Shown in pieces: positions 10,260-20,625 of a DNA stretch of 64,000 bases; within the stretch, counting starts at the first letter, position 1, and each line of letters begins with the position of its first letter. Source of the stretch: Diphasiastrum complanatum (lineage: Eukaryota > Streptophyta > Lycopodiopsida > Lycopodiales > Lycopodiaceae); the NCBI GenBank assembly GCA_029204225.1, contig CM055101.1:5025246-5089245 (forward strand). The letters run 5' to 3'. A program made the position numbers and the translations under genes. The notes beneath the pieces are model-generated. The model was given only the letters and a program-made list of their open reading frames with translations. It was not told the DNA's origin and made no database searches.

Positions 10260-11690
10260 ATGATTAAGATGAATGTTACCAATGAACTTCTCAAGGAGAT
10301 TGGTAAGTGCACATCATCTTTGGAGACTTGGGAAGCTTTGAAGAAGCTTTATGAATCCAAGTCTACATCAAGAGTGCTTACTCTTAGGAGGAAAATCTTT
10401 CAAAGTTTGCAAAAAAAGGAAGAGAGTATTCATGCTTTTGTTTTGAGGGTTAAAGCATTCAATGATGAGTTAGCATGTATTATTGAAAGCATTAAGGAGG
10501 TAGAGCTCGTTCAAGTTATACTTAATGGCTTGTTGGATGATCATGCTAATCTTGTTCAAAGTTTTGCTATTCAAAAGACTTTGCCAAGTATTGTGGATTT
10601 GCAAGAGATCTTGGTGAATGAGGAGTATAGGCTTCAATCAAGAGGAGGTGGATCTACATCAACATCTCAATATGAAGAGGAGGCTATGTTCATCAAAGGC
10701 AAGTTCAAGGGAAAAGACAAAGGCGAGTGGTCTAAAGGGCAAGATCAAGGTGAGACTTCTTCTTTTGGCCAAAAGAAAGATAAGTCTAAGTTGAAATGCT
10801 TTTATTGTGGAATCAAAGGTCATTTTGCTAATGAATGTTTGAAGAAGCAAAGAGATGAAGGTAGAAAGAAAATCAACTTTACTACTAATGATGAAGATCT
10901 AGGTGGTCATGATTCTCTTTTGATGTGTTCTTCAAGTCCAATATCAAGCCAAGGTGACAAAGATTCATGGTGGATTGATAGTGGAGCTAGTTCACACATG
11001 ACTAGTCACAAGGAGTTCTTTACTTCTTTGGTCACTTATGATGGAGCCAAGAAAGCAATTCACATGGCCAATGGTGGTGAGTGTGTGATTGAAGGTATTG
11101 GTTCAATTCCTATTTGTCTCTCTACTAATAGGAAAGCAATACTTGATGGTGTTCTTTACATTCCTTCACTTTCAAAGAATTTGTTAAGTGTTGGTCAAAT
11201 GATAGAGAAAGGATACATGGTAAAGTTTGGTGGTGATGCTTGTTTCATTACAAAAGAAGAAATCTTGGTTGCTAGGGGCAATAGACAAGGTAGACTTTTC
11301 AAGCTTGATGCTTTTGTTATGGCTAACAAAAAGGATGGAATGGAAAAGGAGATTGGTCTCAACTTTCCAAAGTTCTCCGTTAGCATCAATAAGATTGGTG
11401 GATCTTATGCAAAGTCTAAAAAGCTTCCTTATGCTAGATCTAGGTCAAGATCTAATATGCTTCTTGGCATCTTTGTGCTAACTTGGCTAGTCTTGAGGAT
11501 AATGATGGTATTTCAATGGTTCTTCATGGCAAGTGCAAGCATGCAAAAGGTAAGGAAAGAGCTAACTTCATCAATGGAGGGTTCTTCCTTGGAAAAGTTT
11601 GTTGCTAATGATTTCGTTGATCATATGGAAAAAAATGTTGCTAGGTGCATGCATGAAGGAGGTGGTTCTTCTACATTCTTTTGTGATTAG
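10260..11690 (+). CDS. Family A gag-protease ORF, copy 2 (5'-truncated)
   Basis: One open frame of 476 codons, entered at an internal Met because the gag N terminus (about 65 residues present in copy 1) is missing. Residues 1-130 are gag (KMNVTNELLKEIGKC, RVLTLRRKIFQSL). The zinc knuckle CFYCGIKGHFANEC lies near residue 180. Protease WWIDSGASSHM lies near 240, and GVLYIPSLSKNLLSVG near 300. GRLFKLDAF (about 345) is followed by the same non-pol sequence as in copy 1. No integrase or RT follows. The protease catalytic Asp and knuckle Cys/His residues are all present. Upstream is a Ty3 scrap, so normal expression is doubtful. Confidence 0.75.
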   Translation: MIKMNVTNELLKEIGKCTSSLETWEALKKLYESKSTSRVLTLRRKIFQSLQKKEESIHAFVLRVKAFNDELACIIESIKEVELVQVILNGLLDDHANLVQSFAIQKTLPSIVDLQEILVNEEYRLQSRGGGSTSTSQYEEEAMFIKGKFKGKDKGEWSKGQDQGETSSFGQKKDKSKLKCFYCGIKGHFANECLKKQRDEGRKKINFTTNDEDLGGHDSLLMCSSSPISSQGDKDSWWIDSGASSHMTSHKEFFTSLVTYDGAKKAIHMANGGECVIEGIGSIPICLSTNRKAILDGVLYIPSLSKNLLSVGQMIEKGYMVKFGGDACFITKEEILVARGNRQGRLFKLDAFVMANKKDGMEKEIGLNFPKFSVSINKIGGSYAKSKKLPYARSRSRSNMLLGIFVLTWLVLRIMMVFQWFFMASASMQKVRKELTSSMEGSSLEKFVANDFVDHMEKNVARCMHEGGGSSTFFCD

Positions 11691-12061
11691 TCCAAGAAAG
11701 TCATTTTTGCAGCAAGTGGAGTCACATGTCTTCATAAAGAAAGTAGATCAAATGGTTCTATCAAGAGACTTGGTGAGGGAGATAGTCACAAGTCAAGGAG
11801 AAGAGAAGTATGTGAAGAGTTCAAAGTAGGATGTACTTTGAATGATGTCATTGTGAATGATAGTGAGGAAGAATCATTATCATATGAGTTACTACCTAAA
11901 ACATTGAGTAGAAGTTCTTGTTTGAAAAAAGAGAGTACTTCAATCATCCTTATGTTGAAGGTACTAATCATTTTTTTCATGGCTTCCAATCTTTTTGAGG
12001 GTTCTACTTCTTATGATGCAATCATTAGAGGGAGTCTTATGAAGGAAAGAGCAATGGAAGA

Positions 12062-12805
12062 TTGGTCCTTGGGAAGATCCAAGGCATGGATCTCACATCT
12101 CTTCATCAACTCAAAGGATTCTATGATTATGAATTGATCACTCATGATCGAGATGACAAAAGGTTGGTTGGAGAAGACTACATGGAGCAAATCAAGAGGC
12201 AATTTCTTCAAGGCAAGGGAAATCTCATTGGTGAGCTTATTGAGGTTTGTTATGGACTCAAGAAGGTTAGATTTATTAGGTTTGATACTCATCTTCACCT
12301 ACTCTACTTCATGTTGGATGGAAAGTTTGGAATCTATGTTTTGATTTATGATGGTTCCACAAATGACATTGTTTTCACTAACCTTTGTGGGAATTCGAGA
12401 TCAAGCATTAATGAGATCTTGTTGGATCTAGATCATATGTTTGAGAGGGAGTATTTTCAGAGGTTCAGGTCTGAAGATATTCATATCTTTGATATCTTTG
12501 ATGATCAAGAGAAAGGCAAGCAAGTGGAAGCGACTCACTTTGCTTTACTCACATGTTTTGGAGAATCTTCTTGTGTAGATGATGCTATGCAAGTGGATAT
12601 TGGTTCTCATGGTTTTCATGCTGGAAAAGCAAGTAATGGGTCTGGAAAACAAAGTTTTTTCAATGACTTTGATGGTCAAGAGGAAGATCAAGAGGTTGGT
12701 CTCAAAGGGTTTCAACAAGGTAAGAAGGAAGTTGGCAATTTGGAGCTAGTCAAGAGCATCAAAGGAAGGTTATTTGGCAAAGATGTTCTGGATCTATTTT
12801 TGTAG
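12062..12805 (+). CDS. Unknown ORF of family A retroelement (247 codons)
   Basis: An open frame with GMDLTSLHQLKGFYDYELIT, EDYMEQIKRQFLQGKG, YFMLDGKFGIYVLIYDG and FDIFDDQEKGKQVEA. It then has an acidic/Gly-rich part (SGKQSFFNDFDGQEEDQEVG). I recognise no family. No zinc site, no YVDD, no DDE and no signal peptide are visible. The same sequence in copy 1 is frameshifted and carries a deletion. A decayed linking segment (11691-12061) lies between it and gag-protease. It may be an accessory protein or a captured host sequence; the first Met is arbitrary. Confidence 0.45.
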   Translation: MVLGKIQGMDLTSLHQLKGFYDYELITHDRDDKRLVGEDYMEQIKRQFLQGKGNLIGELIEVCYGLKKVRFIRFDTHLHLLYFMLDGKFGIYVLIYDGSTNDIVFTNLCGNSRSSINEILLDLDHMFEREYFQRFRSEDIHIFDIFDDQEKGKQVEATHFALLTCFGESSCVDDAMQVDIGSHGFHAGKASNGSGKQSFFNDFDGQEEDQEVGLKGFQQGKKEVGNLELVKSIKGRLFGKDVLDLFL

Positions 12806-12880
12806 CTTGTTGAAGACTCAAGTAAGGTCAAAGGAGCAGCAAGGAAGTGTTGTTCAAGTTTACTTTACCTGTTCTATCTC

Positions 12881-13465
12881 ATGTTTGAGCTATTTCATGT
12901 GAATGTTTGCAAATTGTCAAGATATGGACAAACTAGCTACATTGTCTTGCAATATCTTATTGTTGGAGTTGTACTAGCATTTTTGGCTAGTTTTGCTGAT
13001 GTAAATGAAGCTATTGGAGGTTCATTATGTCACTCATTCATGTCCAAGTCATCAAGTGTTGATGATATCTTGTGGCAAGATGGAGATGGAGGCTCATTCA
13101 TGGAGTTTTATGGTGGAGACATATCAAGAAAGGACAAAGTTGGAGGAGACAAGCAAGCAAATGGTCATCACTCACATTTATTGTTTGATTGCTGTAATTT
13201 TTCAAGAAGTTCAAAGTTTGAAACATGGAGGAATCATTTCATTCACATTCTATTTGGTTCTTCATGTTCTAGTTATATCTTGATGTGTAAAATTGATGTA
13301 AGAAATAGTGAAGCATCCAATTTGGACACTATTCTCTATATCAATAATGAAAGATACTTTAGAACCTTAGAAAGAAAATTTGTACTTAGGATGGAGATCA
13401 TTCTAAAGTTGGATCAAAGTTCTATTGTCAAAACTATGCCAAAACTAGTTGAAGAGGGAGTGTGA
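12881..13465 (+). CDS. Unknown 3'-terminal ORF of family A (194 codons)
   Basis: The frame opens MFELFHVNVCKLSRYG and has a hydrophobic segment near residues 25-40 (YLIVGVVLAFLASFA). It continues through DILWQDGDGGSFMEFYGGDI and ends KLVEEGV at the polypurine tract. A minus-strand insertion at 35937-36492 carries the same block with substitutions (LWQDGNGDSFMEFYGGDI, SKFETRRNHFIYILFGSS). KLVEEGV also ends the RNase H of the relic at 48961-49264. Function unknown; the recurrence makes it part of the element and not a chance ORF. Confidence 0.55.
   Translation: MFELFHVNVCKLSRYGQTSYIVLQYLIVGVVLAFLASFADVNEAIGGSLCHSFMSKSSSVDDILWQDGDGGSFMEFYGGDISRKDKVGGDKQANGHHSHLLFDCCNFSRSSKFETWRNHFIHILFGSSCSSYILMCKIDVRNSEASNLDTILYINNERYFRTLERKFVLRMEIILKLDQSSIVKTMPKLVEEGV
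13451..13460 (+). promoter_or_regulatory. Polypurine tract of family A element
   Basis: GAAGAGGGAG directly precedes the 3' LTR start TGTGAGAG. The same tract (minus strand) lies at 48961-48972 beside the homologous LTR. Confidence 0.85.
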
Positions 13466-14104
13466 GAGATTTCAACTAGTTTAGTCTAGTTTAGTCTAGT
13501 TTAGTCATATTTTGGTAAATTGTCAATAAGAGGTCAAAACTCATTTTAGACTTAGAGATAAACTTTTTGAAGTTATATTAGTTTAAAATACATTCAATAA
13601 ACACTTTTGAAAGTGTGGGAAAGTTGGTAGTCAAGTTTGAGAGAGATTCAAATTTGAATGTTGGGTACTTTGAATCTAGACCCAAAAATAGTAGGGTTTA
13701 CATTTTGGAGGGAAAGCCAAGTGGCCAAATAGGGTTTGGACACTCTATAAAAGGATGTAACTCGTGGAGAGACACATCTTCTCTCTTCTATCCTCATTTC
13801 ATCATTATACATGGTTCTCTTTGGGTCCACTACTCATTGGTGTACTATCTTGGTGATATCTTGCAATCTTGTGTGTAGAATGCTCATATCCACATGTGGA
13901 AATACAATAGGGTAATGTAATTGTACGAACAGCAAACATATTTTATATTTTGGTTCATGTTTGATCAAGTTCTCTTAGAGTTTGCATCTCATTTTGTATG
14001 TAGATGCTGTTTTTTCTACATTGGCAGGATTGTGGGTTTGCTCCTTATTGTAACCAAAGATCAGGGACATGGATTGGATCTTGAATGATCTGAAATCCTT
14101 CACA
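13461..14104 (+). mobile_element. 3' LTR of family A, complete (644 bp)
   Basis: It starts TGTGAGAGATTTC and ends GAAATCCTTCACA; the ends are inverted copies of each other with one to two differences. A 10-bp unit (TCTAGTTTAG) is repeated about three times near 13476-13506. The TATA box is at 13746. The element's palindrome has the variant CCACATGTGG near 13890. The right flank starts AACGC; the matching left flank is lost because the 5' LTR is truncated, so no target duplication can be tested. Further copies: 6130-6624, 35603-35935, 38060-38475 and 47128-48960. Confidence 0.9.
13746..13754 (+). promoter_or_regulatory. LTR TATA box
   Basis: TATAAAAGG within the LTR, about 285 bp from its start. 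The minus-strand LTR at 47128-48960 keeps the same box (CCTTTTATA on the plus strand near 48670), while the 5' LTR copy has lost it. It likely drives element transcription. Confidence 0.7.
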
Positions 14105-15230
14105 AACGCGACCCCAATATGTCCGAGCTAGAGTATGCCTCTCCACCTCGCACCAACTCACCCCATGTCGCTTCTCCACCTCGCACCAACTCACCCCATG
14201 CCGCTTCTCCACCTTGCACCACCTCACCCCACACTGCTTGTCCACCCCCTACCACTTTCTCACCTTTGAAAAATGACCTTCCATCCACCTCCACAGTTCC
14301 TCCTCACTCTGATGACACTCGTGGTGGACCTGTTGCGGTACACCAACATTGGTACTAGAAGTTCTACATGGTACCTGATGCACAATAGTCGGCCCTCTTT
14401 GTCAAACAGATCTGGATATCACGACAAGAGACGACTACAAATTGTCAAGCAAGGTCGAAGACCTTCTGAAGCTGACACCAGCCAATGTCATAGCCCTTCT
14501 ACAACCTCAACCAAAATGGCGGAAGGTGGTGCTCATGTGCAACCCCAAGCTTATTCAAGAATGTCTTATGGCTCCAACGACACTACATGCAGATCCATCG
14601 TTCCATCCAATGCCCAGAAGAAAAGCATGGACAACTTTGAAGACTCCCAACGTCATGGCCTATAATTGGCTATTAATAAAATCGGCACATGATTGGACAA
14701 CAACGGTCGACTTCACCAAGGCCCTCAACCTGTTTCTGACTGACGTGGCTAACTCTTCAGATCCTATTGTTCTGGAAGTCTACTACAACGTGAAAACCCT
14801 TCTCACCGCCGCAAAAGTGGATACTGGATAGGATTTCTGTTTCAATGAGTAGTGCTTCAATCCAAATAAAAGCTTTAAGTCAACGACCATCGAGGATCGG
14901 ATCTCTCTATACTAGACCTACCATCACTTATTCTCAACATCCTTTGTCAAGATACCGAGCTTGGAATGATGGTATACGATGGGCTTTAGGGACAACATGC
15001 ATCCGACGTTCGGCCCAATCCACTCGCAATCCTTAACGCGTAGCTCATTGTGGTCTCGTTTCATCCGACAGATCGCTGCGACCCACCGACAGATTCAAAA
15101 TGCCAAAGACAAGAAGGGAAAACAGATTGAACAGGCCCAACGAACAAGTGATCCATCATCTGTGTTAAAAAAAAAACATGAAAAGAAAAGAAAGAAGTTC
15201 GACAAAAGGCATTTATAGGACTCACTTTTA
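14105..15230 (+). pseudogene. Unrecognised decayed coding region
   Basis: Overlapping open frames (14119-14358, 14442-14831 with VEDLLKLTPANVIALLQPQP and VANSSDPIVLEVYYNVKTLL, 14979-15218 ending in a Lys-rich tail KKKHEKKRKKFDK) could be parts of one broken protein with frameshifts. Base composition is richer in C than the flanking LTR. I recognise no domain. It could be a retroelement gag or a host gene relic. Confidence 0.35.
14137..14235 (+). repeat. 33-bp minisatellite, three units
   Basis: Three 33-bp units (14137, 14170, 14203), in frame, encode ASPPRTNSPHV, ASPPRTNSPHA and ASPPCTTSPHT. The repeat is Pro/Ser-rich; unit 3 is more diverged. Confidence 0.9.
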
Positions 15231-16619
15231 TTTTCTTATTTTTCACAGTTCTTTTTGTTTTTTCTTTCTTATTTTCTCTTTCATTTTTCTCAAATTATTT
15301 GTACATACATCTTCTCTATTTCTACCCTCTTCTATCACTAATTTGTCGCCAACATTTTTCTCTCACTTTTTCGCCAATTCTCCTCTCCCTATCTTTCCCA
15401 TGCCCCCTTCACTGTCATTCTTTATGGCCTCACGGTTTCACATCATCACGTTCGCCAATATGAAAGACACACACTGGTGCCAAGGGACTATTACCAAATT
15501 CACAATGGACGGATGTATGAAGATTCTAGTGAGGTTTTTCTAACCGATTCCAGCTATGATGAGCGCATAAAGGATATCAAAAAGGGGAACCGAGCCGCCA
15601 ACTACCACAAAGAGTGTCAACAAGTCATTAGTAAAGGAGCTCTAGAATCTAGATATACCAGAAGCACCAATACCAAAGAAGTTGACAAGTAGCGGACCAC
15701 CGTCCCAACTAGTGGAAACAAAGCCTAGCGCCTCACTACAATATTTTACAACTATGGGAATAAAAGCATGGCCGAGTTGGCAAAAGAATTAAATCTATCT
15801 GAAATGTAATATCAGACACCCGTAGAAGATGCATTATACTTGCAAGCATATGGCACAAGAATTAGAGGTAGATTCACTCTCAATGGGCCCAAGGTGAAAA
15901 TGGACCCAAGTAGTTAAAATAGAATTTGGTTTTATAGAACTTTGTAAAGTCAAGTTGCTATGGCACATGATTTTGGGTGAACCAAAAACCCTAACCCTAG
16001 GAATGTCTATATAAGGGCATGTGACACCACTTTTTGAGTTACCTTTTTTATTTGAGAAGAATAGAGGTGAGAGAGAGAGAGTATCTCCTCCTTCCTATCT
16101 TTTACTTGCAAAGGCCCTCCTCTTTTAAATGTGTGTGATTCTTGTGGATGATGAATGTTTGTTTGTTTTCGTTAATCATGTTATCACAATCACAAATGAT
16201 CTTTAGCACTTGCATTCATCCCACTAGTTTCTAAGATTAATCCATAATATCAACACACAAGCGAAATAGGTGTGATAACTAAGATCCTTAGGTAGGTCTC
16301 ATTTATTGTTCACCTCTTTGAGAAGATCAACCTCTTGAGGAGAATATTTAGAGCCAAGGATGCCTAGATAAATCAAAAGAAACCAAGAAACCAAAAAGAG
16401 AAAAGAAAGATCAAGAAAACACCGAAAAGAAAAAGATAGGATGATGAATCTCACCCTAACTTTTATATCATACACTAAGCTTGACACCCTTAGTAGGCTT
16501 AGATTTTCATTCCTATTTTTTTGTTACCCTCTCCCCATTGGATCAAAACCTGTTACTACAAGCGATACACCCGGAATAGATCCATTAAACTCCCTCTTTG
16601 CCCTCTAGATCCATCCGAT
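15231..16619. other. Intergenic, pyrimidine-rich, with LTR-like promoter signals
   Basis: 15235-15420 is T/C-rich. A short frame at 15477-15692 (YDERIKDIKKGNRAANYHKE) is unrecognised. Around 16010 the sequence TCTATATAAGG followed by a GAGAGAGAGAG run near 16070 looks like the promoter/leader of an LTR, but no termini can be defined. Confidence 0.35.
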
Positions 16620-17569
16620 TAGGGAGGCATGGAAAGGGTCCAACACCTTTGTCATCTTCACAAACTCCTATACAACCATTCTCTTGTGTACCATGTCAAG
16701 GTTGTGGATGTTTGTATGTGCAGGGTGAGGTCTTTTTTGTCATCAAAATGCATGTACCATCTTTCAACAACGAGCTTCTCTTTTAGCAACACTGCACATC
16801 CTCCATCTTGCTCCTCTTTCACCTCCAGACTCCAGTTGGGCTTGGGCATGCAATCTTGATATTTTGGGCTCTTTTTATCTTGGTTTTTCTCGTCCTCACC
16901 TTTATGCCCGCATTCCTATTGCACTTCGCCTGAACATACAAAGAACTCTTCGGCTGTCTTTAACCTGTTTAGCGACCAAACCTTCTGAAATTACTGCTTG
17001 GCATGCCTTTTTCCTTTTTTCCTTTGGTGTTTTCCTCTTCCTCCAGGAGGTGGTGAAGCATGTCATCGAGAAACTCGTAGTAGAATTCAACGTTTCATCT
17101 CAGGTGATTGGAAAAATTCACAAGAGGAGCTTTTTCTTCGTTGCATTGCGCTTGCTGTTAAACATGAGTTAGTTTCTATCATGGACTCTTCATCCACTCC
17201 TATTCATAGTCGTCTATGTCGCTGTGTTTTGCTTGGACAAGCTGGTGAATATTCTCGTGCAGCATGTGTCCTCGCTCCTTCAGTTATAACAATGCCTTCT
17301 TCTACTACTATTCAGACACTGAAACGACTTGATCGCCATGTCAGTGATACTCTGCCTTTGTTTGTAGAAGACTTTCAATCTCTGACTCTGATCTCCAACT
17401 GAAAGAGGTTCATTTTATTAGAAATTTTCTTCATAGTCCCCGTCTCTCAACTGGTGGGCCTTCGGGGATGGTCTTTGAGCACCTACGTGATTGTTTTTTT
17501 CCAAATGATTCTGCTAGTGGCTTTGATCTTCTTTTTGCTGACTACACATGTATTTTTGATCTCCTAAGC

Positions 17570-17960
17570 ACAATAACACCATAAAGATCAGACTAGCATT
17601 GGTTGACAATAGGAAAGCTGATCATACAAGCAATATTATTGTGTTACAAGCAAGATCTGTTAACAAAACATAAGACTAAGCATCATAAATGCCTCTACTC
17701 GGCTAGAGAGAGAAAATAGCAAGTACAAAACTCGTGGAGAGAGAGAAGGCACAAAGAGCTTGTCTCCAAATTTGCATTACACACAAATTTCATCATTTTC
17801 TCAATGAGAGTACATCACATATATATAGATCCATGGACTCTCCTCCTACTTTGAGTTGAATTGGAGTTGTGGATCCACCTCTCAAGCTATCTAGACTTAT
17901 CCAAGCCACCTCACTATGTCTAATTGTGCCACCTAATATTTTCATGCATTAAATGTGGCA
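17570..17960 (-). mobile_element. LTR-like insertion in the non-LTR element
   Basis: Non-LTR coding similarity stops near 17565 and resumes about 17960. The AT-rich insert has, on the minus strand, CTATATATATG followed by CTCTCTCTC-type stretches. This resembles the promoter half of the solo LTR at 3962-4829. Exact ends and target duplication could not be fixed, so class and limits are tentative. Confidence 0.35.
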
Positions 17961-18119
17961 TGTAAAGTACAAATGGCAATTCCTATGGTAGCTCGAGTTT
18001 CTACTTCTACCTACCTTGAATATTTTATTCTGAGATGGCTCTTTACTAAGCCAAAAGAGCTCAATTCATCTTTGGCATTTTTAGGACCCATACTCATAAC
18101 ATTAGATAGATTTTTCAAT

Positions 18120-18960
18120 ATTTTGACACTTTTTAAGTTTGGGTGTGCTACTTCTAGTAGTTGTGAGACTGTCCTTCATTCTTTATGAGCTATTTTGGAT
18201 CTTCATCCTGATTGGGTAGTCTTACAAGTTGATGTTGCGAATGCTTGCAACTCTATTTCTCGAGCGGCTATTTTTCAAGAACTACGTAGTGCTCAGGATA
18301 CGCTAGCCCTGCTCATTATTTTTGTGCACTGCTTCTATTCTAAAAGTACTCCTTTGTACTATAGTCATACTTCTATTACAAGTAATGTTATCATCATTTC
18401 TTCTGCTGAGGGAACTCGATAGGGGGATCCCTTAGGTGGACCTCTCTTTGCTTTGGCACATTATTGTGCATTGCATGCTACTGCTACAACTTTTTCCTCC
18501 TGTTTACACATATTGTGAGACCTGCTAGTGACATCATCCCAACTTTTTTTGCAATTTTCAGAGCAGCTTTCTTCTCTTGGGCTTAATGTTAACAGGTCTA
18601 AGTGTGTAGCTTGGTGTCCAAAAGGGTTTCCAACTGATTTCTCCTTCCCTGCAGGACTCATTACTCATGAGCATGGCATTAAGGCACTTGGCGTTCCCAT
18701 TGGTTCTCCTAGGTATGTTACTTCATTTATGTGAGATTCTTTGAATGAATTTACTCGTCATTCTAATATGTTGCCAAAGCTTGGAAACTCTTAGATTGCT
18801 TTCAAGATTCTCACTCAATGCTTTGTCCTACGTCTTGGCTATCTTCTGCGTTGTCTTTATCCTTCTCCTAACATATTATCATTACTTCAAGATTTTGATG
18901 ATACTTTGCTGGGTGTATTTGGTCAAATTTTAGGGCCATGCATCTTTGACACTTGTGAAG
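18120..18960 (+). pseudogene. Non-LTR reverse transcriptase, decayed
   Basis: Frames carry HPDWVVLQVDVANACNSISR (motif A, the catalytic Asp in VDVANA), EGTR, a stop, then GDPLGGPLFALAHY (motif B, normally GTRQGDPLGG). LSSLGLNVNRSKCVAW and IKALGVPIGS follow (motifs D/E). The motif C position (xADDTHIV) is ruined: only THIV-like remains, in a shifted frame near 18507. Stops at 18420 and 18733 and frameshifts make it inactive. Confidence 0.75.
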
Positions 18961-19096
18961 TTTAGTTTTCTAAGCGACAAATTTCTCTTCACGCTTCCTC
19001 AGGTGGTGTTGGTCCAGCTGCTTTTCTAGGGAGTTGGGCTCTTGTTACCTCTGCACTAGTTTTTAGCAAGGTAACAAGTCTTTTCTTCTTGATTCG

Positions 19097-19960
19097 GTGG
19101 CTCATGTGGAAACCGCCAATTTTCCTTTTCAAAACACTCTTCGCACTTCCAGAGCTTTACTTCCACAGCTAGTGCAGTCTTTTATGCCTCCTTTTGAATC
19201 TTTGGTTACAAATCAACGATTGGTGTTTCAAAAGACTCTTATGGATTATGTTCATTCTTATTCCTTCACTCAACTTGTCAATGGTTCATGTGCTGGTCTA
19301 GGTGCAGAGGCTTGGTTAGTTGCACGTCCAGTTCTTTCACTATTGAGACTCTCCTCTGACTTGTTTATCACTGCCCTTCGTACCAGGTTGAGACTGCCAC
19401 ATCCAGTGTTAAGTGGGCTCTCTAAGTGTTTATGTGGGCATGTTTTGGATTCTCTGGTACTCATCTTATGCAGTGCCCCTCAGGTGGTGATTGTATAGTG
19501 TCACATGATTCCATTCGTGACGTTCTTGCAGCTATTGCTCATGATAGTGGCTTTCATGTTGTTCGAGAGCAGACACACATTTTGGCAGGGCCATCTGGGC
19601 AATCATTTCGTCGACGTGTTGACCTTGTTCTCTCGCGTGAGAGAATTTGCAATCTTGAAGCCCTCTCGACAAGACCTTCTTCGTCATTCTTTCACCACGC
19701 AAGGGGCTGCTGCATCTCACACAGCTCAAGAGAAAGAAAGAAATTATAATGATCGTACATCTGGTGAAGAATTCATCCCCTTTGCTTTGGAAACCTATGG
19801 ACGTCTCCATATGAAATTTAATGATTTTTTATCATTATGTGTGGAGCTTGTTGTGAAGGGCCACGGACAAACTGTAACCTTATTATTTGTCATTGTATCT
19901 TTCTATCGTCAACATATTTCTGTTGCATTGCAACGTTCGCAAGCACTTTCAATTCTTTGA
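19097..19960 (+). pseudogene. C-terminal Cys/His cluster and nuclease-like region of the non-LTR element
   Basis: Two adjoining frames give KCLCGHVLD, then SGTHLMQCPSGGD. This is a CxC...H...C cluster like the one before the restriction-like endonuclease of R2-group elements. It is followed by HDSIRDVLAAIAHDSGFHVV, SFRRRVDLVLS (candidate nuclease Asp in RVDLVL) and ERNYNDRTSGEEFIPFALETYG. The assignment to a restriction-like endonuclease is from this arrangement and is not certain. Frames shift at least twice. Confidence 0.5.
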
Positions 19961-20279
19961 CGAGCTCAATTTGCAGGAGCGGCAAGTTCGAAGCTTCCTA
20001 CATTAGCTATTACTGCAACCATTCTAGTTAGTGACTTATATTAAGCAGTAAGTTTTGAGTAATTAGTTTAATATTTTATGTTTTACTAAGCTTTTAGCTT
20101 AATTACTCTTTGCCAATGGGCTTTATCTTTCTATTGCTTTCATGTATTTGTACATTGATGGGTTTTTCCATCCTTCAATCAAAGTAGGACAAAAACTGAT
20201 TTTAGTTTAGGGGATGGGAAGAGAGTGATTTTAGTTTAGGTGATCGGAGAGAGGTGGTGATCTGAGAGAGGTGGTGTGA

Positions 20280-20500
20280 AAGGATTAATGGGATGGGAGA
20301 GAGGATGCTATAGGATGATGTGAAAAGGATTAATAGGATAATGTGAAAGGATTAATGAGATGGGAGAGAGGATGCTATAGGATGATGTGAAAAGGATTAA
20401 TGGGATAATGTGAAAGGATTAATGAGATGGGAGAGAGGATGCTATAGGATGATGTGAAAAGGATTAATGGGATAATGTGAAAGGAATGGGATGATGTGAA
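20280..20500 (+). repeat. 67-bp tandem repeat upstream of PPR gene 1
   Basis: GATGCTATAGGATGATGTG recurs at 20304, 20371 and 20438, exactly 67 bp apart, with AAAGGATTAATGGGAT sub-blocks. A simpler relative of these blocks precedes PPR gene 2 near 56560-56630, so the repeat expanded in one copy or shrank in the other after duplication. Confidence 0.85.
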
Positions 20501-20625
20501 AGGATTAATGGGATGGGAGATCGTTGATAGAAAGTGGGGAGGGGGCAGAGCTTGGAATGGGATTGCATCCCAAATATTATTTGAGCTGAAGGAGCAGCAG
20601 CAGCAAGCACGCACGCACCCCAGCC

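Larger units (their letters stand above)
16620..20040 (+). mobile_element. Decayed non-LTR retrotransposon (R2-like architecture)
   Basis: The plus strand shows an RT of the non-LTR type followed by a Cys/His cluster and a nuclease-like region, all in many broken frames. The N-terminal part (17000-17560) has IQRFISGDWKNSQEELF, SRLCRCVLLGQAGEYSRAA and RLSTGGPSGMVFEHLRD. RT proper is at 18120-18960 and the C-terminal region at 19097-19960. An AT-rich foreign stretch interrupts it at about 17570-17960. No poly(A) tail or target duplication is evident. Confidence 0.7.

Noticed and set aside
14045-14294. Minus-strand ORFs with GEAxWGELVRG-type repeats
   Set aside because: Antisense of the 33-bp Pro/Ser minisatellite.
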